DNA from: SB11 sp037968475
Lineage (GTDB): Bacteria; Bacteroidota; Bacteroidia; UBA8524
Assembly: GCA_037968475.1 (NCBI GenBank)
Contig: JBBKVO010000045.1
Span: 1 to 64,000 of the forward strand
Direction of reading: 5' to 3'
Length of the DNA: 64,000 bases
In this document: piece by piece, positions 16,006 to 25,756 of the stretch
How the letters are laid out: each line of letters opens with the position of its first letter
Position numbering within the stretch: position 1 is the first letter of the stretch
Program-made: the position numbers and the translations under genes
The notes under the pieces: model-generated
Told to the model about the DNA's origin: nothing
Databases searched by the model: none
What the model saw: the letters and a program-made list of their open reading frames with translations, nothing else

Positions 16006-17085
16006 TTAGTCGTATTTAACGTATTCAGTTATCTGTGTCCAATAATAATTTTGTAGTGCCTTAATATACTTACCCGATTGTGCAGAGGGTATTTCTTGGG
16101 TGTTAATTTTTTTAAGCAGGAAGTTAAAATCTTTTATCCTTAATGATGATTTTATATCCTGAAACTCAATTTTTATATTGTATTTATCAAAGTTTTCAAT
16201 GGCAATTGGGGGCAATGCAAACGAACTGAAATGCAAGATAATACTTTGGGGCAGGTATGTAGTAGCCCCATTTACCTTTTGCCAAATTTCTGTAACCTCA
16301 ATTTTACTAATAGAAAGATAAATATCGGGTGTAAGGTGGTTAAACAACCTGTTGCCGCCGTTGTTAAAGAAAAACTCGGGGTTATCGTTTAAAAAATTTT
16401 GAAAGGCTTTGTAAAAGTTCTCGCTTTTATTTGATTTCAGTACCTCGTATACCACCTTCTTAGCGGTAGGCAGCGTTACTTTATTTGCTATTTTCTTTTT
16501 GTTATTAAAGGCTTTGTCTTTAATGCGTAGCGATTCTACAATATCTTTTTTAAAGGTTTTTGTACCAAATTGCACCACATTAAAATGGTAGTTGCGGCTA
16601 TACAAAGCATCTATAAAGGTAATATTGTATGTGCCGTTGGCATTGCTAGGTATTTGGGTATCGGTTAAGTAAGAAAAAATATCTTCAATATCAATAAACC
16701 CGTATGATACCTGCACGCCCTTATCGTTTTTATTTATAAACGAGAAACCTAAAATATTAAAGCGGGTGTGCCTGCGGTTGCTACTCCACACCTCGTTCAT
16801 AAACAAATCGTTGGTTTGTGTAAATTGGGTTTTGCTGTTGGCCTCAATACTTTTTAGTGATGAAAAAGTTATTTGCAAGCCCTTTTGCGGCGAGTCCCAC
16901 AATTTCACCTTGTTTTGTTCAATAAGGCCATATATAAGTTGCGGAATAGCCTCTACCAAGTTGAATCCAAAAGTATCTTGTTGTTCGCCTCTGTTCAGGT
17001 GGGTTAAAACAGGCATATCGCTATAAGCAAACCCAATTTGGGATGCTATTAAGAATAGAACAAGTATGCCTGTTTTCTTAATCAA
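16006..17085 (-). CDS. Secreted protein of unknown function
   Basis: 359 residues with an N-terminal signal peptide (KKTGILVLFLIASQIGFA, cleavage near residue 20). The mature protein is basic and rich in Asn, Ile, Phe and Lys, with mixed alpha/beta character and no recognised motif. There is no C-terminal sorting domain or second membrane helix, so a periplasmic location is likely. Its stop lies 1 nt from the phosphohexomutase start and its start is 15 nt after the acyl-CoA dehydrogenase stop, so the three genes are probably co-transcribed. Confidence 0.7.
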   Translation of the reverse strand: MIKKTGILVLFLIASQIGFAYSDMPVLTHLNRGEQQDTFGFNLVEAIPQLIYGLIEQNKVKLWDSPQKGLQITFSSLKSIEANSKTQFTQTNDLFMNEVWSSNRRHTRFNILGFSFINKNDKGVQVSYGFIDIEDIFSYLTDTQIPSNANGTYNITFIDALYSRNYHFNVVQFGTKTFKKDIVESLRIKDKAFNNKKKIANKVTLPTAKKVVYEVLKSNKSENFYKAFQNFLNDNPEFFFNNGGNRLFNHLTPDIYLSISKIEVTEIWQKVNGATTYLPQSIILHFSSFALPPIAIENFDKYNIKIEFQDIKSSLRIKDFNFLLKKINTQEIPSAQSGKYIKALQNYYWTQITEYVKYD

Positions 17086-17100
17086 TTAGTGGTGTTTTTT

Positions 17101-18318
17101 CTATTTAAAAGCCTGTATACCTGTAATTTCATTACCCAAAATTAGCAAGTGTATATCGTGTGTTCCTTCGTAGGTAATTACCGACTCAAGGTTAGTCATG
17201 TGGCGCATAATAGGATATTCGCCTGTTATACCCATACCGCCTAGCATTTGGCGGCTTTCGCGGGCTATGGTTAAAGCCATATCCACATTATTACGTTTGG
17301 CCAGTGATATTTGGGCGGCAGTTGCTTTACCCTCGTTCATCAAATTGCCCAAACGCCAGCAAAGCAATTGCGCTTTGGTGATTTCTGTAAGAAACTCGGC
17401 CAATTTTTTTTGTTGCAATTGGAAACTGGCAATAGGGCGACCAAACTGGCTACGCTCTTTTGTATAGCGCACTGCCGTATCGTAGCAATCCATTGCAGCA
17501 CCAATAACACCCCAGCTAATACCGTAGCGGGCACTGTTTAGGCAGGTAAGTGGCCCTCTTAATCCTTCAATTTCAGGAAAAAGATTTTCTTTAGGCACTT
17601 TTACGTTATCAAACACCAATTCGCCCGTTGCACTTGCACGCAGCGACCATTTGTTGTGTGTTTCAGGTGTGGTAAATCCTTCCATGCCACGCTCAACTAT
17701 TATACCACGTATTTTACCGTTTTCGTTTTTTGCCCACACCACAGCCACATCGGCAAAGGGTGCATTGCTAATCCACATTTTAGCACCGTTTAGCAGGTAA
17801 TGGTCGCCCATATCTTTAATATTGGTTTCCATTCCGCCTGGGTCGCTACCGTGGTTAGGTTCAGTTAGACCAAAGCAGCCCATCATTTCGCCCGTAGCTA
17901 ATTTGGGTAGGTATTTTTTGCGTTGCTCTTCGCTACCAAATTTGTAAATAGGGTACATTACCAGCGAGCCTTGCACTGATGCAGTGCTACGCATACCGCT
18001 ATCGCCACGCTCTATTTCTTGCATCAGCAAGCCGTACGAAATGTAGTCTAAACCGCCGCAGCCATATTCAACAGGTAGTTGAGGGCCAAAAGCTCCAATT
18101 TCGCCCATACCTTTTATTATGTGGTTAGGAAAAATATTGCGTTGCGCGCAATCTTCAATAATGGGGCTAATTTCACGCTTCACCCAATCGCGGGCTGCGT
18201 TACGTATTAGTATATGTTCTTCGGTAAGAAGATCATCAATTGCATAAAAATCGGGTGCTGTAAAAAGGTCTTGCTTATTACTTTTTTGCAAGGGCGGGTG
18301 TTCACTAAACTGTGGCAT
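17101..18318 (-). CDS. Acyl-CoA dehydrogenase, glutaryl-CoA dehydrogenase-like
   Basis: 405 residues with the full acyl-CoA dehydrogenase pattern: an N-terminal helical domain, the FAD-binding CFGLTEPNHGSDPGGM, the beta domain WISNAPFADVAVVWAK, and a C-terminal domain with ERSQFGRPI, QMLGGMGITGEYPI and the catalytic base Glu384 in TYEGTHDIH. Arg110 in DSGMRSTASVQGSLV corresponds to the arginine that binds the glutaryl carboxylate in glutaryl-CoA dehydrogenases. Probable reaction: oxidative decarboxylation of glutaryl-CoA to crotonyl-CoA in lysine/tryptophan breakdown. No other pathway gene is adjacent. Confidence 0.88.
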   Translation of the reverse strand: MPQFSEHPPLQKSNKQDLFTAPDFYAIDDLLTEEHILIRNAARDWVKREISPIIEDCAQRNIFPNHIIKGMGEIGAFGPQLPVEYGCGGLDYISYGLLMQEIERGDSGMRSTASVQGSLVMYPIYKFGSEEQRKKYLPKLATGEMMGCFGLTEPNHGSDPGGMETNIKDMGDHYLLNGAKMWISNAPFADVAVVWAKNENGKIRGIIVERGMEGFTTPETHNKWSLRASATGELVFDNVKVPKENLFPEIEGLRGPLTCLNSARYGISWGVIGAAMDCYDTAVRYTKERSQFGRPIASFQLQQKKLAEFLTEITKAQLLCWRLGNLMNEGKATAAQISLAKRNNVDMALTIARESRQMLGGMGITGEYPIMRHMTNLESVITYEGTHDIHLLILGNEITGIQAFK

Positions 18319-18411
18319 TACTCAAAATTTCGTTGTTTGCAAAAGTAATAAAAAAGCGGCGTTATAGCAGCTATGGCAAAACCTGTGGGTAAACAATAAA
18401 ATCATGTGTGG

Positions 18412-19428
18412 TTAGTGCTGTCCCAACCTAGTAAAAGGCACAGTGTCTTGGCCAACAAACTGCTTTTCTAAAAATTTAAAATAGCCTGCTACGGCTATCA
18501 TAGCAGCATTATCTGTACAATACTCAAACTTGGGTATATGCGTATTCCAATCGTTTTGTTTTCCAGCCTCTTCAAGTGCAGTGCGTAAACCACTATTGGC
18601 ACTTACACCACCTGCAATAGCTAACTCTTTTATACCCGTTTGTGTGGCAGCAAGGCTTAGTTTTTTTATCAAAACGCTAACAATAGCATATTGCACACTG
18701 GCACATATATCGGCAAGGTTTTCAGTAATAAATTTGGGGTTTACAGCTACATTATCTCGCACGAAATACAAAACAGAAGTTTTAAATCCGCTAAAACTAA
18801 AATCAAGTGCACCTACCTTTCCTTCAGGAAATTTAAAACGTAGTGGGTTGCCCTCTTTTGCATATTTATCAATAAGTGGCCCACCGGGGTAGGGAAGTCC
18901 CAATATTTTAGCCGCTTTGTCAAAGGCTTCACCCGCAGCATCGTCTTGCGTTTGTCCCAGCAATTCCATACTTAATGGGCTGTTTACCTGCAAAATTTGT
19001 GTATGTCCACCCGAAACCGTTAGGCACAGAAAAGGGAAACTAGGTTTAGGTTCATCAATAAAATGCGCAAGCACGTGTGCATCCATGTGGTTTACCTCTA
19101 TTAGCGGTATGTTTAGCGATAATGCAAAACTTTTGGCAAAAGTAACCCCTACTAATAGGCTACCCAATAGGCCGGGGCCGCGTGTAAAGGCAATTGCAGT
19201 AAGTTGTTCTTTAGAAATTTTTGCTTCTTTTAGTGCAACATCAACTACAGGTACAATGTTTTGTTGGTGGGCACGGCTGGCAAGCTCGGGAACAACGCCC
19301 CCAAATTTTTCGTGTACGCTTTGTCCCGCTACAACATTGGCAAGAATGTTGCCGTTGTGTAGTATAGCGGCGGCTGTTTCATCGCAAGATGACTCTATGG
19401 CTAATATATAAGTTTCGCTTTGATGCAC
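18412..19428 (-). CDS. tsaD: tRNA N6-adenosine threonylcarbamoyltransferase TsaD
   Basis: 338 residues from a GTG at 19428. The family signature YILAIESSCDETAAAIL comes 5 residues later, followed by the metal motif HMDAH, the SGGHT loop and IAGGVSANSGLR. TsaD transfers the threonylcarbamoyl group to A37 of ANN-decoding tRNAs, with TsaB and TsaE. An upstream ATG at 19470 would add 14 basic residues but would overlap the divergent tamB start at 19451, so I prefer the GTG. Either way almost no intergenic room remains between two divergent genes. Confidence 0.93.
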   Translation of the reverse strand: MHQSETYILAIESSCDETAAAILHNGNILANVVAGQSVHEKFGGVVPELASRAHQQNIVPVVDVALKEAKISKEQLTAIAFTRGPGLLGSLLVGVTFAKSFALSLNIPLIEVNHMDAHVLAHFIDEPKPSFPFLCLTVSGGHTQILQVNSPLSMELLGQTQDDAAGEAFDKAAKILGLPYPGGPLIDKYAKEGNPLRFKFPEGKVGALDFSFSGFKTSVLYFVRDNVAVNPKFITENLADICASVQYAIVSVLIKKLSLAATQTGIKELAIAGGVSANSGLRTALEEAGKQNDWNTHIPKFEYCTDNAAMIAVAGYFKFLEKQFVGQDTVPFTRLGQH

Positions 19429-19450
19429 TTTTACTATTTTTGAAAAAAAT

Positions 19451-22400
19451 TTGCGCACAAAAATATTCAAAATACTTTTCTGGCTACTATTATGGTTTGT
19501 TACCGCAGCCGTAGTGGTGGGTACAGTTGTGCGCAGTAAAACTTTTCAGCATTGGGCAACACAAAAAGTAGCCCAGTATTTATCGGCAGAATTACAAACC
19601 CAAGTTACCATTGGTGGTTTTAGTGTAGATAATTTCACTTTGCTGCACATAGATAGCATTTTTATTGCCGACCAAGTAACCGATACAGCATTTTTTATTA
19701 ATAAGTTCACTCTTGATTTAGACAGGCTGGATTGGAATTTTGACGAAAAAGAGAAAAAATTAAATATTAAGTACGCTCATATAGATGGGGCTTTGGTGAA
19801 TTTTAGAAAATACACCGATACAGGAGATTGGAATTATGAGTTTGTTATAAATTATTTCGACCCACCCAGAGACAGTACTGATACTATACCCGGCAGGCCT
19901 TTTATTTTAAACGTAAAAAAATTCGACCTTAGCAACTCGGCATTTGCTTTTAGAAGTGATAGCGTAGGGGAAGTAGAACCTAATAAATTTAATCCTGATG
20001 ATTTTAGATTTAATCATCTAAACGGCACATTTAATAAGTTTGTTCTTATTGACGATTCGTTGGCCTTTAATACCAAAAACCTTACTGCGTATGAAAAAAA
20101 CGGCTATCTGATAGAAAACATGGAAGCCGATGCCCATATTTATAGTCGTGGTATGGAGTTTTATAATATGCAAATACACCGAGGTAAAAGCATATTAGGG
20201 CATGAGTTGAAGATGAACTATAACGATTGGGATGAGTTGGAAGACTTTGTGCATACGGTTGAATTTACCGCCCAAGTAAGCAATAGTACGGTTAGTATGG
20301 ATGATGTTGCCTTTTGGGGGCCTGGTATGCAAAATTTGCATCAAATGGCTAAGCTAAGCGGCAAAGTACGTGGTACAATAGATAACCTTAAAGGTAGAGA
20401 AATTGTGCTTGAGGCAGGGAAGGAAACACACTTGGAGGGAGATTTTGGTATACGTGGCTTGCCCGATTTTTTCGAGTCGTATATAGATGTTACTTTTCAT
20501 AAAGTACACACGGTTGATGAAGATATAAAACAACTTTTTGCCATTGATGAGCTGCCAGAGGGGATTAGAAAACTAGGCCAAATTGATTTTAAAGGCAATT
20601 TTACAGGCTTTCCTAAAGCATTTGTGGCTTATGGCAATTTTGCTACCGATTTAGGTAAATTGTCATCAGATATAAAAATTGATTTTTCTAATGGTGAGGA
20701 AAATGCCACCTACTCGGGTTACTTAAAAACCGACGGATTTAATTTGGGTGAATTTGTAAATGAAGCCCCATTGCTTAAAAATATAGCGCTTGATGCCAAA
20801 GTAGAGGGTTCAGGACTTACTATAGAAACCATTGATGCTGAGGTTATAGGCACAATAAATTCTATAGAATTTAATAACTATACCTATAAAAATATTGAGA
20901 TTGACGGGAACTATGCGGGTAAACTATTTGATGGTTTTGCCAAAGTGAGGGATGAGAATGTAGAGTTGGATTTTGTGGGCGGGGTGGATTTTACTGGTGA
21001 TAGACCTCAAATGGATTTTGTATCTACCATATACAAGGCCAACTTGTTAAAACTAGGGCTTGATACCTTGTCATCGAGTTTATCGGGTAAATTATACATT
21101 AATCTTACAGGTGATAGGTTGGATAATCTTGATGGAACTATTGGTGTTGCCAATGTGTATTATAGGCGTAATGCCCGATTACTACAATTGGATACGGCAT
21201 TGCTAAGCGCAAACTATACCGATAATCTGCGAAGATTGAAACTGGAAAGCAATATTGTTGATGCTGAAATTAGTGGGCAGTATAACTTTAGTCAGTTGGG
21301 CGATGCTTTATATAATTATGCTGCAAACCTGTTACCTCAAATAGTAAAAAAAGATACAGGCCAAATTGCTAATGAAAACTTTAGTTTCTCACTAAAAATA
21401 AAAAAGCCCTATTTGCTTACTAATTTTCTTTGGGATGATTTAACAGTAGACCCTTTTGAAGCTACAGGAAGCATAAATACCGCACAACACAAAGTGCAAC
21501 TAAATATGGCTACCACACAGGTATTGTATAAGGATATGGCCTTTAGGAAACTGGTAGTGGCTACAAAAACTACCGAGAGCGGGGCGCAAAAATTGGAACT
21601 AAGTTGTGGGCGCTATTTTCAAGGAGATAGTTTGTATTTAGAAAACACATCTGTAGCATTAACCTTTGAAGATAATAATGTATTGTTTGATATTAATGCA
21701 CCGCAAATTATTACCCGCCTAAGTGCCCATTTGCAAGGTGAGTTACTATTTACAGATAGTTTGTACCGCCTTACATTTCAAAACTCATCAATAAGTAGCA
21801 AAGAACGTGTTTGGACAATAAGCAACCAGAGTTTTGTAGGCTTTAGCCCCCAAACATCGCGTTATACCTTCGATAATTTTAAGATATCAAACGCCTACGA
21901 GGCAATCCTTATAGGCGGTGCTATAAGCAAAAATATAAACGATACACTACGGGTTGATTTTGATAACTTTAATATTGCTGATATAAACTATTTCACCCGC
22001 CCGCCAAAAGGGCAAGAGCTGGGTGGAGTGCTTAATGGGCATGCTGTTTTGTTTAATTTGCTTGAAGTGCCATTGTTTACCTCGGCTTTGTATGCTGATA
22101 GTTTATCGTTTGGTGCCGATACTTTAGGCGATTTAGAATTGGTGGCCAATAACAACTCGTATTTTAGATTAATACAAATAAACGGAGGTTTTAATCACGG
22201 TAGGTTAGAAGGTTCAAAAATTAAAGGTTGGATAAACTTTGATAAAAAAGCCTATCAAAATCAAAATATCACTTTCGATCTTAAAAATGCTACTACACGC
22301 TTTTTCGAGCCTTTTTTAACTGATATTGTATCAGAGCTTAAAGGGTATTTCTCTACCTCCATCACCATAAAAGGCACCTTTGATAAAGCTTTAATAAGTG

Positions 22401-23956
22401 GTAGTGCACACTTTAGCAAACCACAATTTAAAATAGATTATTTACAAACCACATACTCTGCCGATACGGCTATTATTATCCTTAATAATAACAAAATATC
22501 AGTATTGCCCATTTTACTACACGATGAAAATGGTTCAATAGCAAATGCTTCAGGTTTTATTAGCCATAACTCGTTTTCCAATTTTGCTATTGATTTTAAG
22601 GTAGACAATATGCATAGTTTTATGGCTTTGAATACCCAAGAAAGGGATAACGATTTGTATTATGGCACGGCCTATATGACGGGTAGTTTTAGGATGACAG
22701 GCTCTTTTGATGATTTGTATATGGATATAAGAGGACGCTCTGAAAAGGGAACTGTCTTTAACCTAAAAATGTCGGACGAAAGCAGTGTAGGAAGTTATGA
22801 TTTTATAACTTTTGTTGATTACAGCAATAAATCGAATGAGCGAGAAGCCATTGACCTTAGTGGTATACGATTAAATCTTAATCTTGAAGTAACGCCCGAT
22901 GCGGAGATAAAAATAATATTCGATTCGCAATTGGGTGATGTGATTGAGGGAACAGGACGCGCCAACCTGCGTATGGAAATTAATACATTGGGCGATTTTA
23001 AAATGTTTGGAACATTTGAAATTGAGAAGGGTAAGTATCTGTTTACTGCCTTAGACCTGATTAATAAAAAGTTTTTAATACGTAAAGGGGGCACAATAAC
23101 ATGGACAGGAGACCCTGTAAATGCGCAAATAAATATTTCCGCCGCATATCCTTGGCGAACCAGTGTGTTGCCACTTGTAATGGGATTGGTGCCCGATAAC
23201 CAACTAAGTAACTATAGCTCGGTAATACCTGTAGAAGCTGTAATGGGACTAAAAGGGCCGTTAATGAAACCCGAAATTAAATTTGGTATAAACATACCCG
23301 ATTTATCATTACTAAAAGGAACAGATGCTAATACTAGTGTACTGTATAATGCAGTACGCAGGGTGGAAAGAGACCAAGAAGAAGCCTCAAGACAAGTATT
23401 CAGCCTGCTATCGTTAGGGCAATTTGCAACCCCTATTGATAACGGATATGTGGCTTCAGGTGCTGAAAATCCAGGTACAAACCCAGGGCTAAGTGTGGCA
23501 TCAAGCACGGTGGGTAATTTGCTTAGTAACCAAATAACCAACTGGTTATCAAAGTACGATCCTAAGTGGAATATTGGGGTGCAAGTGGGGCAGGGGGGTG
23601 CACAAGCTAGAGCTGAGGTTATATTATCAGCCAGTAGGCAGTGGCTAAATGACAGACTTCAATTTGATATTTCGGCCGATAATACTTCGCAGGGCAATAT
23701 CAACGTAAACTATAAAATAAAGCCTAACGGCAATGTGCAAGCGCGTGTGTTTGGACGCAATACCAACAACCCCATATACAACCAAAACATACTAAGCTTT
23801 GGTGGTGGTTTTTATCTACGGTCTGAATTTGAAAATTTTGCCGAGTTGAAACGTAAGATTGCAGGCAAAAAGAAACCCAAAGGCACGGTGCCCCCACCAT
23901 CAAATACTGATAGTACCAACAGCACTAACACCGACAATACCTTTCCTCATCCATAA
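19451..23956 (+). CDS. tamB: TamB-like translocation/assembly module (DUF490)
   Basis: 1501 residues from a TTG start; no ATG is available before the upstream in-frame stop at 19421. An N-terminal membrane anchor (FKILFWLLLWFVTAAVVVG) is followed by a long array of beta-strand repeats. The C-terminal DUF490 region has GLVPDNQLSNYSSVIPVEAVMGLKG-type sequence, VFSLLSLGQF and a beta-rich end. The very C-terminus is a low-complexity Ser/Thr/Asn/Pro tail. TamB-type proteins span the periplasm and help move phospholipids or outer-membrane proteins. It is divergent from tsaD. The family call is firm; the partner (TamA/BamA-like) is not in the window. Confidence 0.88.
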   Translation: MRTKIFKILFWLLLWFVTAAVVVGTVVRSKTFQHWATQKVAQYLSAELQTQVTIGGFSVDNFTLLHIDSIFIADQVTDTAFFINKFTLDLDRLDWNFDEKEKKLNIKYAHIDGALVNFRKYTDTGDWNYEFVINYFDPPRDSTDTIPGRPFILNVKKFDLSNSAFAFRSDSVGEVEPNKFNPDDFRFNHLNGTFNKFVLIDDSLAFNTKNLTAYEKNGYLIENMEADAHIYSRGMEFYNMQIHRGKSILGHELKMNYNDWDELEDFVHTVEFTAQVSNSTVSMDDVAFWGPGMQNLHQMAKLSGKVRGTIDNLKGREIVLEAGKETHLEGDFGIRGLPDFFESYIDVTFHKVHTVDEDIKQLFAIDELPEGIRKLGQIDFKGNFTGFPKAFVAYGNFATDLGKLSSDIKIDFSNGEENATYSGYLKTDGFNLGEFVNEAPLLKNIALDAKVEGSGLTIETIDAEVIGTINSIEFNNYTYKNIEIDGNYAGKLFDGFAKVRDENVELDFVGGVDFTGDRPQMDFVSTIYKANLLKLGLDTLSSSLSGKLYINLTGDRLDNLDGTIGVANVYYRRNARLLQLDTALLSANYTDNLRRLKLESNIVDAEISGQYNFSQLGDALYNYAANLLPQIVKKDTGQIANENFSFSLKIKKPYLLTNFLWDDLTVDPFEATGSINTAQHKVQLNMATTQVLYKDMAFRKLVVATKTTESGAQKLELSCGRYFQGDSLYLENTSVALTFEDNNVLFDINAPQIITRLSAHLQGELLFTDSLYRLTFQNSSISSKERVWTISNQSFVGFSPQTSRYTFDNFKISNAYEAILIGGAISKNINDTLRVDFDNFNIADINYFTRPPKGQELGGVLNGHAVLFNLLEVPLFTSALYADSLSFGADTLGDLELVANNNSYFRLIQINGGFNHGRLEGSKIKGWINFDKKAYQNQNITFDLKNATTRFFEPFLTDIVSELKGYFSTSITIKGTFDKALISGSAHFSKPQFKIDYLQTTYSADTAIIILNNNKISVLPILLHDENGSIANASGFISHNSFSNFAIDFKVDNMHSFMALNTQERDNDLYYGTAYMTGSFRMTGSFDDLYMDIRGRSEKGTVFNLKMSDESSVGSYDFITFVDYSNKSNEREAIDLSGIRLNLNLEVTPDAEIKIIFDSQLGDVIEGTGRANLRMEINTLGDFKMFGTFEIEKGKYLFTALDLINKKFLIRKGGTITWTGDPVNAQINISAAYPWRTSVLPLVMGLVPDNQLSNYSSVIPVEAVMGLKGPLMKPEIKFGINIPDLSLLKGTDANTSVLYNAVRRVERDQEEASRQVFSLLSLGQFATPIDNGYVASGAENPGTNPGLSVASSTVGNLLSNQITNWLSKYDPKWNIGVQVGQGGAQARAEVILSASRQWLNDRLQFDISADNTSQGNINVNYKIKPNGNVQARVFGRNTNNPIYNQNILSFGGGFYLRSEFENFAELKRKIAGKKKPKGTVPPPSNTDSTNSTNTDNTFPHP

Positions 23957-24055
23957 GCTCATTTCTTTTTGCAGAAGATTATAGTAATTTGGTGGAAATA
24001 ATTTAGGGTAAAGTAAAAACAATACCGTATTTCGAAAAACTAAAAACTAACCACT

Positions 24056-24616
24056 ATGAAAACTCTTTCAAAGCAGTACACCGAGCATGGTCTAAAATGG
24101 GGCATTATACAGTTTCTTATTGTTAGTGTATTATTCTATATAATATACTTTGTAAACTTAAGATTTGCTGTAACATCAGGTATGTGGCTTTCTCTGCCTT
24201 TCTCTATATCATTATTAGTAATACAAGGTATACAGGCACGTAAATTTAATAATGGAGCACTAAGCTATGGCGATGCTTTTAAAACCCTGTTTATAGCCAG
24301 TGTTATATCAGCAGCATTATTTACTACTACCCATTTTTTAGTAAAAACAGTCAGCCCGGCTTTGGCCGAAGAAGAACAAGCGATAACTATTGAAACTACT
24401 GCCGAGCGTATGGCCGGTTGGGGAATGGATGATGATAAAATAGATGAGACTATTGAAAAAATGGAAGAGCAAGATGCAAGCCCTACAATACTTCAAAGCC
24501 TTATTATGTTTATAGCTTCATCTATTTTCAGTACAATATTAGTTTTGATAATAGCCATTTTTGTAAAGAAAAAACCTGCTGAAGAAGTTATTATTACAGA
24601 TAGCAGCACTACCTAA
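24056..24616 (+). CDS. DUF4199 family membrane protein
   Basis: 186 residues with about four membrane segments (near 17-33, 40-57, 72-92 and 145-168). A charged loop between the third and fourth has AERMAGWGMDDDKIDETIEKMEEQ-type sequence. The motif GALSYGDAFKTLF and overall layout match DUF4199 proteins, found almost only in Bacteroidota and often placed next to a family 2 glycosyltransferase, as here (start 163 nt downstream). The function is unknown; the fixed neighbour suggests a role in polyprenyl-sugar metabolism. Confidence 0.85.
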   Translation: MKTLSKQYTEHGLKWGIIQFLIVSVLFYIIYFVNLRFAVTSGMWLSLPFSISLLVIQGIQARKFNNGALSYGDAFKTLFIASVISAALFTTTHFLVKTVSPALAEEEQAITIETTAERMAGWGMDDDKIDETIEKMEEQDASPTILQSLIMFIASSIFSTILVLIIAIFVKKKPAEEVIITDSSTT

Positions 24617-24778
24617 GTTGTTAGCTTAGTTTAAAGATAATATTGAAAGCCAAAGCTGGCTGAAATTAGGCAGGCTTTGGCTTTTACTATAAACGAGGCA
24701 ACCTAAATTACACCGATTTCATCTTATCAGTAGCACCCAAAGGTATTTTGCATTATTTTGCGGCTGATTTTAGCATTA

Positions 24779-25741
24779 ATGGATATTTCTGTTGTCATTC
24801 CCCTACTAAACGAAGAAGAATCGTTGCCCGAGTTGTCTGCATGGATAGCAAAAGTGATGAATGAGAACAGCTATACCTATGAAGTACTGTTTATTGATGA
24901 TGGTAGTACCGATGATAGTTGGCCTATTATAGAAGGTTTGGCAAAAGTCAATCCCAATATTAAAGGCATAAAATTTAGGCGCAACTACGGTAAATCAGCA
25001 GCACTAAATGTAGGCTTCCACAGTACGCAAGGTGATGTAGTGATAACTATGGATGCCGACTTGCAAGACAGCCCTGATGAAATCCCCGCCTTATACCGTA
25101 AGATTAAAGAGGATGGATTTGACCTTATTTCGGGCTGGAAGAAAAAACGCCACGATCCCCTTTCTAAAACTATACCTACAAAACTGTTTAATGCTGCTAC
25201 CCGCCGCTTGAGCGGTATACAACTAAACGATTTTAATTGTGGCCTTAAATCATACAGAGGCGATGTAGTAAGAGCCATAGAAGTATATGGCGAAATGCAC
25301 CGTTACATACCTGTAATTGCTAAAAATGCAGGTTTTAGAAAAATAGGCGAACAAGTAGTACAACACCGTGCCCGTAAATACGGCACAACAAAATTTGGAC
25401 TGAATAGGTTTGTAAACGGCTTTTTAGATTTGCTGTCTATCACCTTCATGGCCAAATTTAGCAAACGCCCCATGCACTTTTTTGGCAGCATAGGTTCGGT
25501 ATCGTTTATAGTAGGTTTTGTAATCACTATCTATCTTTTGGGCAACAAAGCCTACCACAGTTGGATAACGCATGAGCCTGTCCGCGACACCGTTGACAAT
25601 CCTTGGTTTTATCTAGCTCTTACAGCATTAATAGCGGGTGTGCAACTGTTTCTTGCTGGCTTCTTGGGCGAAATGATAAGCCGTGGTAGCCACGACCGTA
25701 ATAACTACCTAGTATCCAATAAGGTAAATTTAGAAGATTAG
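24779..25741 (+). CDS. Family 2 glycosyltransferase with two C-terminal TM helices (GtrB/DPM1-like)
   Basis: 320 residues from the ATG at 24779; the open frame reaches 24758, but ISVVIPLLNEEESL is the normal family start. The GT-A domain has FIDDGSTD, DADLQDSPDEI (DXD) and DFNCGLKSYRGDVV. Two membrane helices follow (FFGSIGSVSFIVGFVITIYLL and FYLALTALIAGVQLFLAGFLG), with the terminal NNYLV. Such enzymes transfer glucose or mannose to a polyprenyl phosphate at the inner membrane. A second member of this type lies at 52512-53453. The sugar is not predictable. Confidence 0.9.
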   Translation: MDISVVIPLLNEEESLPELSAWIAKVMNENSYTYEVLFIDDGSTDDSWPIIEGLAKVNPNIKGIKFRRNYGKSAALNVGFHSTQGDVVITMDADLQDSPDEIPALYRKIKEDGFDLISGWKKKRHDPLSKTIPTKLFNAATRRLSGIQLNDFNCGLKSYRGDVVRAIEVYGEMHRYIPVIAKNAGFRKIGEQVVQHRARKYGTTKFGLNRFVNGFLDLLSITFMAKFSKRPMHFFGSIGSVSFIVGFVITIYLLGNKAYHSWITHEPVRDTVDNPWFYLALTALIAGVQLFLAGFLGEMISRGSHDRNNYLVSNKVNLED

Positions 25742-25756
25742 AAGTCTAATAAATCT

